A stretch of DNA of 64,000 nt. Source: Ignavibacteriales bacterium UBA1304. GTDB taxonomy: Bacteria > Bacteroidota > Ignavibacteria > Ignavibacteriales > Ignavibacteriaceae. Position 1 is the stretch's first letter. The number at the start of each line of letters is the position of its first letter. Shown one piece after another: positions 33,863-44,180 of this stretch. Below the pieces are notes generated by a model, which worked only from the letters and a program-made list of their open reading frames with translations, was not told the DNA's origin and ran no database searches. The stretch covers positions 51,827-115,826 of the forward strand of contig DBTY01000053.1 of NCBI GenBank assembly GCA_002307295.1, in the 5' to 3' direction. Position numbers and translations under genes: made by a program.

Positions 33863-35155
33863 TTAGTGTTTACAGTTAATTGCAGAGTAGCCTAAGAACT
33901 GAGCTGACGGATCTAATTCGTCTTCAATTCTTAATAACTGATTGTATTTTGCAATTCTGTCTGTTCTGCTTGTAGAACCAGTTTTAATCTGTCCTGCATT
34001 TGTAGCTACTGCAATATCAGCAATAGTAGTATCTTCTGTTTCGCCAGAACGGTGGCTGATAACAGCTGTATAACCTGCTTTCTTAGCCATTTCGATAGCG
34101 TCGAGAGTTTCGGTTAATGAACCAATTTGGTTTACTTTAATAAGGATAGAGTTTGCAACGCCTTTTTCAATTCCTGTTGCTAATCTTTCTGTGTTTGTAA
34201 CAAACAAATCGTCGCCGACTAACTGAATTTTGTCGCCTAAGACGTCTGTTAAGTTCTTCCAGCCATCCCAATCGTCTTCAGCCAAACCGTCTTCAATTGA
34301 AACTATAGGATATTGTTTAGCCCAGTTAGCCCAATATTCAACCATTTTATCTGAAGATAATTCTGCTTTATCTGATTTGAAGAACTGGTATACGTTCTTT
34401 TCTTTGATAAACATTTCGCTGCTTGCAGGATCTAATGCAATAGAAATATCTACGCCAGGTTTGTAACCTGCTTTTGTAATAGCTTCAAGAATAACTTCAA
34501 TAGCTTCTTCGTTTGATTTTAAGTTTGGAGCAAAACCGCCTTCGTCGCCAACTGCAGTGTTATATCCTCTTTTTTTCAATACGTCTTTTAAGTTATGGAA
34601 TGTTTCTGCGCCCATTCTAAGAGCTTCTGCAAAATTAGGAGCGCCTGCAGGCATAATCATAAATTCCTGGAAATCAACATTATTATCGGCATGTCTTCCG
34701 CCGTTAATGATGTTCATCATTGGGACAGGAATAACTTTAGCGTTTACTCCGCCAAGGTATCTGTACAATGGAATTTCAAGAGCTTCTGCAGCGGCTTTAG
34801 CTACTGCTAACGAAACGCCAAGAATTGCGTTTGCGCCAAGTACTGATTTATTTGGAGTGCCGTCTAAATCGATCATTACTTTATCAATGTAAGCCTGATC
34901 TAAAGCGTCAAGATCGATAATTTCTTCAGCAATTTTTTCGTTAACGTTTTCAACTGCTTTCAAAACGCCTTTGCCAAGATATCTGCTTTTATCGCCGTCT
35001 CTTAGTTCAACTGCTTCGTGTTCGCCTGTTGACGCGCCGCTAGGAACTGCTGCGCGACCGATAACTCCGCATTCCAACATTACTTCAGCTTCCAAAGTTG
35101 GATTTCCTCTTGAATCCAAAATCTCTCTTGCAATCACTTCGACTATTGTCGTCAT
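33863..35155 (-). CDS. eno: Enolase
   Basis: 430 residues, normal length. It starts IVEVIAREILDSRGNPTLEAEV and contains GAVPSGASTGEHEAVELRD-like sequence, GDEGGFAPN, VSIEDGLAEDDWDGW, and the signature ILIKVNQIGSLTET with catalytic Lys, then SHRSGETEDTTIADIAV. Converts 2-phosphoglycerate to phosphoenolpyruvate. Own terminator; monocistronic. Confidence 0.98.
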   Translation of the reverse strand: MTTIVEVIAREILDSRGNPTLEAEVMLECGVIGRAAVPSGASTGEHEAVELRDGDKSRYLGKGVLKAVENVNEKIAEEIIDLDALDQAYIDKVMIDLDGTPNKSVLGANAILGVSLAVAKAAAEALEIPLYRYLGGVNAKVIPVPMMNIINGGRHADNNVDFQEFMIMPAGAPNFAEALRMGAETFHNLKDVLKKRGYNTAVGDEGGFAPNLKSNEEAIEVILEAITKAGYKPGVDISIALDPASSEMFIKEKNVYQFFKSDKAELSSDKMVEYWANWAKQYPIVSIEDGLAEDDWDGWKNLTDVLGDKIQLVGDDLFVTNTERLATGIEKGVANSILIKVNQIGSLTETLDAIEMAKKAGYTAVISHRSGETEDTTIADIAVATNAGQIKTGSTSRTDRIAKYNQLLRIEDELDPSAQFLGYSAINCKH

Positions 35156-35404
35156 TTGTTCGTCTCCTTTTTTATATTTTATTTTTTTACCGTAATTGAG
35201 TACTATTATTTATCAAAGTTAAAAAAATAGTTACTGCAAAGTTAGTTAAGTTTAGGCATATTTAAAAGCGCGTTTTGCAGGAAAATTTTTGCCCCTCTTT
35301 TTTGCCAATTTTACAGAAATATCCAATAAGACTATTAAGTTCATCAAATTCGATAGAATTGAGATAAAAAACAATCGATTTATGCCAACTTCATTTTACC
35401 GGCA
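35156..35404. other. Gap upstream of eno, no gene seen
   Basis: Divergent from nothing; AT-rich. It should contain the enolase promoter. AGGAGACGAACAA directly precedes the ATG at 35155 on the minus strand and serves as its ribosome site. Confidence 0.45.
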
Positions 35405-35433
35405 GTCAGGCAATTAATTTTAAATTGCCTGAC
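35405..35433 (-). terminator. Hairpin after the SBBP-protein gene
   Basis: GTCAGGCAATT (35405-35415) pairs with AATTGCCTGAC (35423-35433) perfectly, about 55 bases after the stop at 35488. No T-run on the minus strand, so termination is only likely. Confidence 0.55.
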
Positions 35434-35487
35434 CGTTAAATCTGTTTTCCTGCGGAAAGAATTGATGCGTCTACGCTAACTTCCTTT

Positions 35488-38400
35488 TTACTTCAACAAA
35501 ATTAGTTTCTTAGCAGAACGGTAGTTTCCCTTTCCGTCCTGAGAAACAGCCTCTATTGTGTACAGATAAATTCCAGACGCTTTGTTTGACGCGTTCCATG
35601 TTACTTCGTGGTAACCCGCTGTTTGAGTCCCGTTTACTAACGACTCGACCAATTGCCCAAGTAAATTATAAATTCTCACTTTTACATTACTCATTTCCGG
35701 CAATCCATATCTAATCACTGTAGTTGGATTAAACGGGTTTGGATAATTTTGCGAAAGCGAATAATTAACTGGGATATTATTTTTCGCTTTGCCCACGTTA
35801 GTAACATTGCTTTTTGTTCCAATTGCAAATTCGCCTAAAGAAGAAAAAGGGACGGTATTTACTAAAACGCTATCGACTATTTTGCCGCCAATATTTTGCC
35901 AAGGATCTCCTGAATTTTCTCGCATTAGCCAGACCAAAGAGTTGGGATTTACAACTCCAGGTATAGCAGACAAGGGGATTTTAATATCGCCATTAGTTAA
36001 AGTAATTCTATAAGCGTCAATCGACCAATAATAATTACTTACACTTGTGGAATCAGGCGTCTTTCCTGCTAAAGGGGCTTGATATTCAAAATATCTCCCA
36101 ACTAATCTTGAATCATATGAGTTTAAATATGTAATTAAGAGGTCCATACTAATATTCATTCCGGTAAAACTTATAGCGTTTTGTCCAAATACCGGAGTCG
36201 GCGCATAAAATATCCAGTCCCAAAACGTAATTGCGGAATCGGTTTGCGCTACAACTAAGCTATCGTTGCAGTCGCAAATTCTAACAAGGCATTTTGTCTG
36301 AGATGGTGGGAAATATATCCAGTCACAAAAGCCGCGTGAAGCAGAATATGATTGCTCTATATAATTCCAACTGCTTCCGTTATCTGTCGAGTAAAGAATT
36401 TTTACGGCTTCAACGCCTATCGAATTCCATTTAACATATTTTTGTGCAGTACATTCTAAAAATTCTCCTCCTTTGGGAAAAAGAAGTTGTATGCTTTCTA
36501 TAGAAAAGCTTGAATCGCTATAAGCAAATATTGCGCTATCGGAAGAGCTAACAATTTTTATATAACAATTATTAGAAGGTATTGCAGGAACTACCCACTT
36601 ATAACTCCCATTTATCGCCGGGATATTAGCGGCTACATTATTCCATGTTACGCCTGAATTCGTAGAGAAAAGGATATTAAGGTTTGCAACATCGCTTGAT
36701 GCAGTCCATGTAATGTTTTGGACGCTTCCGATTCTGAAACCTTGACCTCCATTGGGCGATGTTAAAGTTACGTTTGGAACATGCGAAGTTGTAATTGTAA
36801 AGTTATTCGATAGAAATACGGGACTCTCTGACAGGCCGGGAATAGAAATTCTTATTTTACAATTTGGACTGTTTAAGGCAGGAATTGTAAAAGAGTAATA
36901 CATTCTATTTGGCGCAAGCGAAGTAAGATTTACCCAATTAGTTCCGCCATCTGAAGAAAACTCTATATCTATGGCGCTTGGGATGGAATTCTCTGCCCAC
37001 CGAATATTATGAATTGTATTAGCCTGCCAAACTTCTCCACCCATTGGGGAGGTTATATTTAATGCTATTGGCTGTATGTATAGCTTTGTTACAAATGCAT
37101 TCTCAATCAGCCCTATATCGGTTTTATAAGCTCCGGCTGTTGTTGGGAAAGTAGGGGAGTTAGTCCTTCCAACTATGTAAGCATTTCCGTTTCCATCTAT
37201 TGCTATAGCAGAGCCATAATTTTCTAAAGTTTTTCCAATAGACGTAGAATATAATAAAGCGCTGCCAGTTGAGTTTAGTTTTGTTATAAAAGCATAAATA
37301 TAGCCAAAAAAGCCAAAATTGGTTTGATACGCTCCAGGCGTAGTTGGAAAATCGCCAGAACCAGTACATCCCGTTATATAGGCGTTTCCATTTGTATCTA
37401 TGGCAATCGAATAGCTATACTCATTACTGCTACTACTACCGCCAATAAAAGTAGAATAAACCAAAGCGCTGCCAGTTGGGTTTAACTTTGTTACGAAAAC
37501 ATCTTCATAGCCATGCATACTAGTTTGAAAAGCCCCTGGAGTTGTTGGATAATTGGAAGAACCAGTCCATCCTGTTATGTAAGCGCATCCTTTTGCGTCT
37601 ATAGCGATCGAACAACCATAATCTAGTTTACTTCCCCCAATAAAAGTAGAATAAACCAATGCGCTGCCGTTAGGATTTAATTTTGTTATAAAAGCATCCT
37701 GCTTAACGTTGCGACTACTATCTATACAAACAGTTTGAAAAGCTCCTGGAGTAGTTGGATAATCTGAATACCCAACTCCTGTTATATAAGCATTGCCGCT
37801 CTTATCAATAGCAATTGATTCACCGCATCCATCTTTAATAAGAGTAGAATATACTAAAGCGCTGCCCTCTGAGTTTAGCTTTGTTATAAAAGCGCCCCCT
37901 CCAGTTGTTTGATAAGCCCCAGTCGTTGTTGGATAATTCAAAGACGTAGTAAATCCTGTTATGTAAGCGCTCCCATTCGCGTCTACTGCTATTGAAGTTC
38001 CAATCTCTCCTCCACTTCCCCCAATAAAAGTAGAATAAACCAAAGCGCTGCCCGATGAATTTATCTTTGTTACAAATGCATCGCCATCAGCATGATAATA
38101 ACCGCCAAAAGTAATCTGAAAAGCGCCGGGCGTTGTTGGGTAATCAGAAGAATTGGTTTTGCCTGTTATATAAGCGTTACCGTTTGCGTCTATGGCTATC
38201 GAAGTACCATAATCATTATCGCTTCCGTTCCCCCCAATAAAAGTAGAATAAACCAAAGCGCTGCCAGTTGGGTTTAGCTTAGCTATAAATACTACTTCAT
38301 TATATCCTGGACCGCCAAAAGAAGTCTGATAAGCTCCTGGAGTAGTAGGATAATCGGCAGAGCTAGTATAACCAGTTATATAAGCCTTACCGCTTGCATC

Positions 38401-39234
38401 TATAGCTATCGAATTCCCTTGATCATAGTCGCCCCCTCCAATAAAAGTAGAATATACTAACGGATCAATTATTAACTCTTTTTGCGTGTCGTAACCTTCG
38501 GCTTTTAAGCCAACCGTTCCGTCTGATCTTTGTTCAAATTGGCAGGCTACTTCTTTCTTGGTTCCATCATCCATTTGGTAAGCGTAAAGCTTTCCGTTGG
38601 TTACTTCGCCTATGCTGGTTTTTATTACTAACTCGCCGTTTGTGTTTACGCTTAATTCGTCCTGTCCTTCAAACTTAAATTTTATTTGCGCTAAATCTGC
38701 TCCCGGTTTGGCTTTGTAATCGTAACGCAGCTTGCCGCTATCATAATAGTATTTTACATCTATATTTTTATAAACGCCTTTCAGCTCAACGTTATCGTAC
38801 AAATGGACGAAGTTCGCCCATTTGCTTTTATCGTTGCCGATGAAATAATTATAATATCCTTCCCGCTTATCGTTGCCACTTGATGTAACATCATTCTCGG
38901 CGTTAACCAATTGCATTTTTACTACGTGTCCCTGTACAGAAGTATTTTTATTTTCATACTCCTGCTTTTCACGGGGATTCATTTTTTCTGTTTTAGTTTT
39001 ATCGAAGTTTCTTTTTATCTGGTAATAATCGTACACAACGCCGGAGTTAGTTATCCATGCGTTCATACCGCCTATACGGGCAAGATATTTTACTTCTGGA
39101 GCCCATTGTCCTTTATTTTCGATGAAAAAACTTTTATCAGTTTTATTTAAAGTCTGTTGAGGATTGTTTATTTGCTGCGCAGTTAACGTTACCGCGCAAA
39201 ATAGCATAAGCGCAAAAAGTATCTTTTGGGACAT
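35488..39234 (-). CDS. T9SS-secreted SBBP beta-propeller protein
   Basis: 1248 residues. A signal peptide is followed by a DUF7948-like N-terminal domain (FIENKGQWAPEVKYLARIGG). Then seven SBBP repeats follow (units with YSTFIGG, SIAIDANGNAYITG, YPTTPGAFQT and FVTKLN; residues about 255-715). Three Ig-like modules with SPMGGEVWQ/SPNGGQGF-type starts come next, and the end is a C-terminal sorting domain (NYPNPFNPTTVIRYGL ... VKVRIYNLLGQLVESL) of the type IX system. It is exported and attached to, or released from, the cell surface. Possible roles are adhesion or ligand binding; no catalytic motif seen. Confidence 0.92.
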   Translation of the reverse strand: MSQKILFALMLFCAVTLTAQQINNPQQTLNKTDKSFFIENKGQWAPEVKYLARIGGMNAWITNSGVVYDYYQIKRNFDKTKTEKMNPREKQEYENKNTSVQGHVVKMQLVNAENDVTSSGNDKREGYYNYFIGNDKSKWANFVHLYDNVELKGVYKNIDVKYYYDSGKLRYDYKAKPGADLAQIKFKFEGQDELSVNTNGELVIKTSIGEVTNGKLYAYQMDDGTKKEVACQFEQRSDGTVGLKAEGYDTQKELIIDPLVYSTFIGGGDYDQGNSIAIDASGKAYITGYTSSADYPTTPGAYQTSFGGPGYNEVVFIAKLNPTGSALVYSTFIGGNGSDNDYGTSIAIDANGNAYITGKTNSSDYPTTPGAFQITFGGYYHADGDAFVTKINSSGSALVYSTFIGGSGGEIGTSIAVDANGSAYITGFTTSLNYPTTTGAYQTTGGGAFITKLNSEGSALVYSTLIKDGCGESIAIDKSGNAYITGVGYSDYPTTPGAFQTVCIDSSRNVKQDAFITKLNPNGSALVYSTFIGGSKLDYGCSIAIDAKGCAYITGWTGSSNYPTTPGAFQTSMHGYEDVFVTKLNPTGSALVYSTFIGGSSSSNEYSYSIAIDTNGNAYITGCTGSGDFPTTPGAYQTNFGFFGYIYAFITKLNSTGSALLYSTSIGKTLENYGSAIAIDGNGNAYIVGRTNSPTFPTTAGAYKTDIGLIENAFVTKLYIQPIALNITSPMGGEVWQANTIHNIRWAENSIPSAIDIEFSSDGGTNWVNLTSLAPNRMYYSFTIPALNSPNCKIRISIPGLSESPVFLSNNFTITTSHVPNVTLTSPNGGQGFRIGSVQNITWTASSDVANLNILFSTNSGVTWNNVAANIPAINGSYKWVVPAIPSNNCYIKIVSSSDSAIFAYSDSSFSIESIQLLFPKGGEFLECTAQKYVKWNSIGVEAVKILYSTDNGSSWNYIEQSYSASRGFCDWIYFPPSQTKCLVRICDCNDSLVVAQTDSAITFWDWIFYAPTPVFGQNAISFTGMNISMDLLITYLNSYDSRLVGRYFEYQAPLAGKTPDSTSVSNYYWSIDAYRITLTNGDIKIPLSAIPGVVNPNSLVWLMRENSGDPWQNIGGKIVDSVLVNTVPFSSLGEFAIGTKSNVTNVGKAKNNIPVNYSLSQNYPNPFNPTTVIRYGLPEMSNVKVRIYNLLGQLVESLVNGTQTAGYHEVTWNASNKASGIYLYTIEAVSQDGKGNYRSAKKLILLK

Positions 39235-39285
39235 AATAATCTCCGCTAATTAATATTGCCAAAAGGAGAGACCCCTTTTAGATGA

Positions 39286-39304
39286 TTTTAAACTCCGCTT
39301 TTTA
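39286..39304 (+). repeat. 19-base sequence repeated at 885-903
   Basis: Perfect copy of 885-903 in the same orientation, preceded by TTTTAGATG in both places. Origin unknown. Confidence 0.5.
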
Positions 39305-39479
39305 ATATAACTTCCTGATCGCCATTTGAAATTATATTTGATAGTTAAGTTAAAGACATTTGTCTTTATTTTCAATTAATTTGCCTGAAATAATAATTTA
39401 ATAATTGACATACATATAATATCCATATTTGATTCAATAAAATATTTGTGTTAGTTTGCCACAGCAAAATAAAAACTAT

Positions 39480-39896
39480 ATGATACGAATAAATAAAAAC
39501 ATAGAAATTCAGGAAAGCGAAGTAAAGTTCGATTTTATCCGATCTTCAGGTCCCGGCGGACAAAACGTAAATAAAGTATCCACTGCAGTTCAACTGCGGT
39601 TTGATATAGGCGCTTCCGCCGCTTTAACAGGCATAATTAAAGAAAAATTAAAAACGCTTGCAGGCAGAAAAATAAATAAAGAAGGAGTCCTCATTATTGA
39701 GGCGAAGCGTTATAGAACTCAGGAGAAAAACCGCCAGGATTCGATTGCCCGTTTTATTGATTTATTAGATAAAGCTTCCCGCAAAACAAAACACAGGATA
39801 AAAACAAGGCCCACTGCCGGTTCAAACCTTAAACGAATTGAGTCAAAGAAAAAGATTGGCGAAAAAAAGCGCAACCGCAAATATACAGACGAATAG
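39480..39896 (+). CDS. arfB: Alternative ribosome-rescue factor ArfB
   Basis: 138 residues from ATG at 39480. The codon-independent release factor motif is RSSGPGGQNVNKVSTAVQLRFD, with catalytic GGQ. The tail is Lys/Arg-rich (SKKKIGEKKRNRK), which in ArfB enters the mRNA channel of stalled ribosomes. An in-frame TTG at 39456 would add eight residues, but MIRINKN matches the usual ArfB start (MIRI). It hydrolyses peptidyl-tRNA on stalled ribosomes. Confidence 0.92.
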   Translation: MIRINKNIEIQESEVKFDFIRSSGPGGQNVNKVSTAVQLRFDIGASAALTGIIKEKLKTLAGRKINKEGVLIIEAKRYRTQEKNRQDSIARFIDLLDKASRKTKHRIKTRPTAGSNLKRIESKKKIGEKKRNRKYTDE

Positions 39897-40171
39897 ATTT
39901 TTCCCTGCCAAATTATTTGTTGACATTTATCCTTAAGTTACAACTTTATTGTTATAGAATTATACTCTCAACCCAAAGAGAACTCTATTCGCAGCGCTAT
40001 ACCGCAATTAAAACTAAACCATAAAAAAATAATTCCGATAATGAATTAGACATTCGTTCTATTATGAAAACCACGTCATAACAAAAAGCGTCAACCGCAC
40101 TTTGATGTAGCGTAGTTAGATATTTTTTAGCGGACAGAAAATTGTATTTAATTAAATTTTATGGGTGAACT

Positions 40172-40993
40172 ATGTATGCGAAATTAAAAAGCCAATTGAC
40201 TCCTCCTCTTATTTTTAATCTTGTTAAGCATTTCAAGAATGGCTTCCGGGGAGATTATGCAAGCTATTCTGAAGCCCTGAACAAATGTGACGGTTACGAA
40301 ACTTGTATCATTGTAGAAAAAACGCTTGAATCTACTTTGCAATATAGAATGGGATGTAATAACAATCAGGCAGTTCAAAACCAAATGAACTTGCTATCTG
40401 TTGTGTTGTTAAGTCTTAAAGACATAAAAATTCCTAATAACGAGACAATAAATGTTTTGGATTTCGGGGGCGCAATGGGAGGATATTACTTTTTTCTTAA
40501 ACGCCACTTAGATTCATTTGTGCGCCTAAACTGGGTCGTATGCGAAACAGAAGAAATTGTAAAAGCCGCAAAAGAAAATTTGGACGAAGACGGACTTTCT
40601 TTTGTATCTTCTCTGGATCAAATTCCTACCGACCAAAAATTTGAAATTATTTTAGCAAGCAGTTCCTTGCAGTACACAGACAGCCCCGTTGATTTTTTTG
40701 CAAAGCTTTCCATGTTTAAACATGATTACATGATAATTGACCGCTGCCCTATGGCTCCGATCAATAAAGACAGGCTAACAATACAAAAAGTCGCAAAATC
40801 GGTTTATAAAGGTTCATATCCATGCTGGTTCTTTTCAAAAGAGAAATGGATTGAGTTAGTCTCAAAAACCCACGATATAAAACTAAACTGGAATTCGGCA
40901 GACGCAGCTTTGTTAGATTTTCAAGAGATAATTTGTCAAGGCGTTTTGTTAAAAAGCAAATTGCAATCATTTGATTATTCGCTTGGTTCGTAG
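40172..40993 (+). CDS. TIGR04325-family methyltransferase
   Basis: 273 residues. N-terminal FKNGFRGDYASYSEALNKCDGYETCII and then a Rossmann methyltransferase core: NVLDFGGAMGGYYFF (SAM motif I) and WVVCETEEIVKAA. This matches the TIGR04325 family, usually found in polysaccharide or surface-sugar clusters. Single here with its own terminator. Acceptor unknown. Confidence 0.85.
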   Translation: MYAKLKSQLTPPLIFNLVKHFKNGFRGDYASYSEALNKCDGYETCIIVEKTLESTLQYRMGCNNNQAVQNQMNLLSVVLLSLKDIKIPNNETINVLDFGGAMGGYYFFLKRHLDSFVRLNWVVCETEEIVKAAKENLDEDGLSFVSSLDQIPTDQKFEIILASSSLQYTDSPVDFFAKLSMFKHDYMIIDRCPMAPINKDRLTIQKVAKSVYKGSYPCWFFSKEKWIELVSKTHDIKLNWNSADAALLDFQEIICQGVLLKSKLQSFDYSLGS

Positions 40994-41041
40994 TCCAGTT
41001 AAAGATTATTAGCGTTAGCGTTAAGCCCGCAAGTTAAATTA

Positions 41042-41078
41042 AAAACCATCCTGATTACTTAGGATGGTTTTCTTTTTT
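41042..41078 (+). terminator. Rho-independent terminator of the TIGR04325 gene
   Basis: AAAACCATCCT (41042-41052) pairs with AGGATGGTTTT (41061-41071), followed by CTTTTTTT. Confidence 0.88.
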
Positions 41079-41206
41079 TATTTTCCCATAAGCTTATTAA
41101 CCTAAAAAATATTATTTTGTAATTTGGCTGTAGTTATTTTCCAGCTATCATCTATGCTCCAGCTTATATTTAGCTCATCCTTATTTAACTAAAACAAAAG
41201 GAATGC

Positions 41207-42097
41207 ATGCCTTTTCTTGGTGAAATCAGCGCTTTAATGACAGCTCTGTTATGGTCTGGAACTTCGATTGCTTTTTCTGGCGCGGCTGGCAGAATAGGTT
41301 CGCTCCAGCTCAATATTAACCGTTTAGTTTTTGCGGCCGTTTTTTTATATGCTACTATATTAGTTACAGGCGCAAGCCTTTCTTTATCCGGAGCTCAGAT
41401 ATTTTATCTTTCCATAAGCGGTATAATTGGTTTAGTAATTGGCGATTCATTCCTTTTCCGGGCATATCAATTCATAGGCGCGCGGAACGGCATGCTGCTA
41501 ATGTCACTTGCGCCTGCATTAACGGCTATTATGGCTTATTTTTTTCTTGGCGAAGTTGTTTCGCTGTTAGGCGTAATTGGCATGTTTGTCACAATTGCCG
41601 GAATCGCTTTAGTAGTCTTAGAGAAAAAAGAAATTCCCACGTCCAAATATAAAATTGACAAGATGGGAATATTCCTGGGTTTTATGGCGGCTTTGGGGCA
41701 GGCGGCCGGATTGATTTTTGCCAAGTTCGCTTTTAATTGCGGGCATGTAAATAGTTTTTCTGCAACGTTTGTAAGAATAATTTCTTCCGTCATAGTAATA
41801 CTGCCAATAGCCGTTTTGTCCGGCAAATATAAGAATCCATTCAAACTCTTCCGCAATGATAACAGAGCCTTTGTTATGACGCTAAGCGGCACAATACTGG
41901 GGCCTTATCTCGGAATTACATGTAGTTTGGTTGCAATTACATATGCCAAAGTTGGCATAGCGGCAACGCTAATGTCCACTCCTCCAATTATCATGCTGCC
42001 AATTGCAGTATTAGTAGAAAAAGAAAAATTAACATGGCAGGGAGTAACTGGAGCCTTTCTTGCAGTTGCAGGAATTGCTATTTTATTTGTTCATTAA
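41207..42097 (+). CDS. EamA-type DMT transporter
   Basis: 296 residues with about ten membrane helices in two EamA halves (GEISALMTALLWSGTSIAFS at the start; MGIFLGFMAALGQAAGLIF begins the second half). The signature SLAPALTAIMAYFFLGEVVSLLGVIGM is in the first half and STPPIIMLPIAVLVEKEKLTWQGVTGAFLAVAGI in the second. It should move small metabolites, amino acids or nucleotide sugars across the inner membrane. Substrate unknown. Confidence 0.9.
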   Translation: MPFLGEISALMTALLWSGTSIAFSGAAGRIGSLQLNINRLVFAAVFLYATILVTGASLSLSGAQIFYLSISGIIGLVIGDSFLFRAYQFIGARNGMLLMSLAPALTAIMAYFFLGEVVSLLGVIGMFVTIAGIALVVLEKKEIPTSKYKIDKMGIFLGFMAALGQAAGLIFAKFAFNCGHVNSFSATFVRIISSVIVILPIAVLSGKYKNPFKLFRNDNRAFVMTLSGTILGPYLGITCSLVAITYAKVGIAATLMSTPPIIMLPIAVLVEKEKLTWQGVTGAFLAVAGIAILFVH

Positions 42098-42133
42098 TTA
42101 TTTTTTGCTTCTATTAATTTTTAATTCGTGCAA

Positions 42134-42826
42134 ATGAGTTCAAACTCTTCATATAGAAAAATTATTTTCTCAGCGCTTATAATTTCTATTATGGCTTTAC
42201 TGGCATATCAATTTTTATTTCGTCCAAAGCTGCTAGAACAAAAACCCTCCGTTGTTCATGTAAATAAAACAGCGCCAAAAAAAACAGTGGAAATAATTAC
42301 TGATAGTAAAATTTCTTTTGAAGAAGCGATTTCTGGCATCGATATTCCAGATGAGACAATAAATAGTCTTGCTCTTATTGACGTAGAGTATTACTCATTT
42401 GATGGGAAGCTTCATGCCGGACAATTATTGATAAACAAAAAAAATAAATCGGACGCTATTTCTATTTTTAAGGAAATAAAAGAAAATCGTTTTCCTGTTA
42501 AAAGCGTTATTCCAATTGTAAAATTTGACTGGCAGGACGAGGCTTCTATGGAAGCGGATAATTCATCCGCATTTAATTACCGTTTAGTAAAAGGCTCTAC
42601 GCGCATTTCGTCTCATTCCCTTGGCGCAGCCATTGATATAAATCCGCTTGAAAACCCGCAGTTTAAAAATGGCAAAGTTTCTCCGGAGGGAGCCGTATAT
42701 GATACGACTGCCAATGGCGCAATTGCTCCAAAGTCTGTAATTGTAAAAATATTTAAACGATTTGGCTGGGAGTGGGGCGGTCAATGGCGAACCACAAAAG
42801 ACTATCAGCATTTTGAAAAGAAATAA
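42134..42826 (+). CDS. M15-family peptidase (VanY/M15C-like), membrane anchored
   Basis: 230 residues from ATG at 42134 (an in-frame GTG at 42128 is possible). One N-terminal membrane helix (IIFSALIISIMALLAYQFLF). The catalytic zinc motif is ISSHSLGAAIDINP (His and Asp ligands) and the C-terminal WEWGGQWRTTKDYQHFE with the third ligand His. It is a periplasmic D-alanyl-D-alanine or L-Ala-D-Glu carboxypeptidase-like enzyme acting on peptidoglycan. Confidence 0.88.
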   Translation: MSSNSSYRKIIFSALIISIMALLAYQFLFRPKLLEQKPSVVHVNKTAPKKTVEIITDSKISFEEAISGIDIPDETINSLALIDVEYYSFDGKLHAGQLLINKKNKSDAISIFKEIKENRFPVKSVIPIVKFDWQDEASMEADNSSAFNYRLVKGSTRISSHSLGAAIDINPLENPQFKNGKVSPEGAVYDTTANGAIAPKSVIVKIFKRFGWEWGGQWRTTKDYQHFEKK

Positions 42827-42921
42827 CCGCCCGGCAAAGCAAACCAAATTATATTTTTACTATTCGGTTATTTGGGTTAAATTTAAAAATGATAATGGAA
42901 ACAATAACCGGAAACTGAAAA

Positions 42922-44163
42922 ATGGAAAAGAACACGCAGATCAACTGTCCTAAGTGCGGCAATACTTTTAATGTGGAAGACGTGCTTGCGCAGCAAATAG
43001 AAATTAAATATAAAAACGAACTTAACTCCAGAATATCGGAAATTGAAACTTCGTTTCGTAAAAAAGAGCAGAACATTGTTCTGATTGAAAAACAGTTAAA
43101 ACAAAAAGAAGACGACATTGATAAACAAGTCGCATACAAACTTCAACAGGAATCCGTAAAAAAAGAAAAAGAGATTAAGGAAAAACTCGAACAGAATTAT
43201 TCCGACCAGATAAAACTACTCTCTGACGAAAATGAAACGAATAAAAAAAATCTTCAGCAGCTTAACCGGACTAAAATTGAAAACGAACAACTCAAACGTA
43301 AACTCGACGAGCAAAAGGATGCAATTGAAGCCGAGTTTGAGCAAAAGCTTACTGAAAGACTTAAAGAAGAATCTTCGCTTATCCGGAAAAAAGAAGCCGA
43401 ACGAATTGAATTAAAACTCCGTGAAAAAGAAGAAGTAATCAACTCCATGAAAGAACAAATGGACGAAATGAAACGCAAGGCGGAGCAAGGCTCTATGCAG
43501 CTTCAGGGAGAAGTGCAGGAGCTTGTTATTGAAGAAACTTTACGCGAGTTATTCCCAACCGATACCATTTCAGAAGTTGCAAAGGGAATGAAAGGCGCCG
43601 ATGTCGTACAGACAGTCAGGAACAGGAAAATGATTGAATGCGGAACAATTCTATATGAAAGTAAAAGAACAAAAAATTTCAGCGAAGAGTGGATATCTAA
43701 ACTTAAAAACGACGCTCTTTCCGCAAAAGCTGAAATAAGTATTATTGTAACCGAAGCCATGCCTGAAGGCATTGAAAAAATTGGATACCGAGACGGAGTC
43801 TGGATTTGCTCCTTTAATGACTTCAAAGGTCTGGTTATTGTCGTTCGTGAAAGCCTTATCAAGATTCAGGAAGTGTATGCATCCCAATCAAATAAAGGGG
43901 ATAAAATGCAGATGCTTTACGATTACTTGACCGGCAATGAATTCAAAATGCAGATAGCGGCTATAGCCGAAGGATTTGAAAGCTTACAGGACGGTTACAT
44001 AAAAGAGAAACGCGCAATGGAAAGAATCTGGAAGGAACGCGAAAAACAATTGGAACGCATACTAATGAATACAAATCATTTTATCGGTTCAATCCAGGGC
44101 ATTGCAGGCAGCTCAATTCCGCAGCTTCAAAAACTTGGCGGAGATAATCTGTTAGATTTTTAA
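42922..44163 (+). CDS. DUF2130 domain protein with long coiled coil
   Basis: 413 residues. N-terminal zinc-ribbon-like CPKCGNTF, then a very charged coiled coil (about 30-200), then the DUF2130 core (FPTDTISEVAKGMKGADVVQTVRNR, ILYESKRTKNFSEEWISKLKNDA). The core resembles a nuclease-like fold (GADVVQTV ... ILYESKRTK). Function unproven. Confidence 0.88.
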   Translation: MEKNTQINCPKCGNTFNVEDVLAQQIEIKYKNELNSRISEIETSFRKKEQNIVLIEKQLKQKEDDIDKQVAYKLQQESVKKEKEIKEKLEQNYSDQIKLLSDENETNKKNLQQLNRTKIENEQLKRKLDEQKDAIEAEFEQKLTERLKEESSLIRKKEAERIELKLREKEEVINSMKEQMDEMKRKAEQGSMQLQGEVQELVIEETLRELFPTDTISEVAKGMKGADVVQTVRNRKMIECGTILYESKRTKNFSEEWISKLKNDALSAKAEISIIVTEAMPEGIEKIGYRDGVWICSFNDFKGLVIVVRESLIKIQEVYASQSNKGDKMQMLYDYLTGNEFKMQIAAIAEGFESLQDGYIKEKRAMERIWKEREKQLERILMNTNHFIGSIQGIAGSSIPQLQKLGGDNLLDF

Positions 44164-44180
44164 GACGCAACGCGTCCCTT

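Noticed and set aside
37030..38460. Regularly spaced DNA repeats that could look like a CRISPR array
   Set aside because: They are in-frame coding repeats of SBBP units about 200 bases long, with no short constant repeat and no cas genes.
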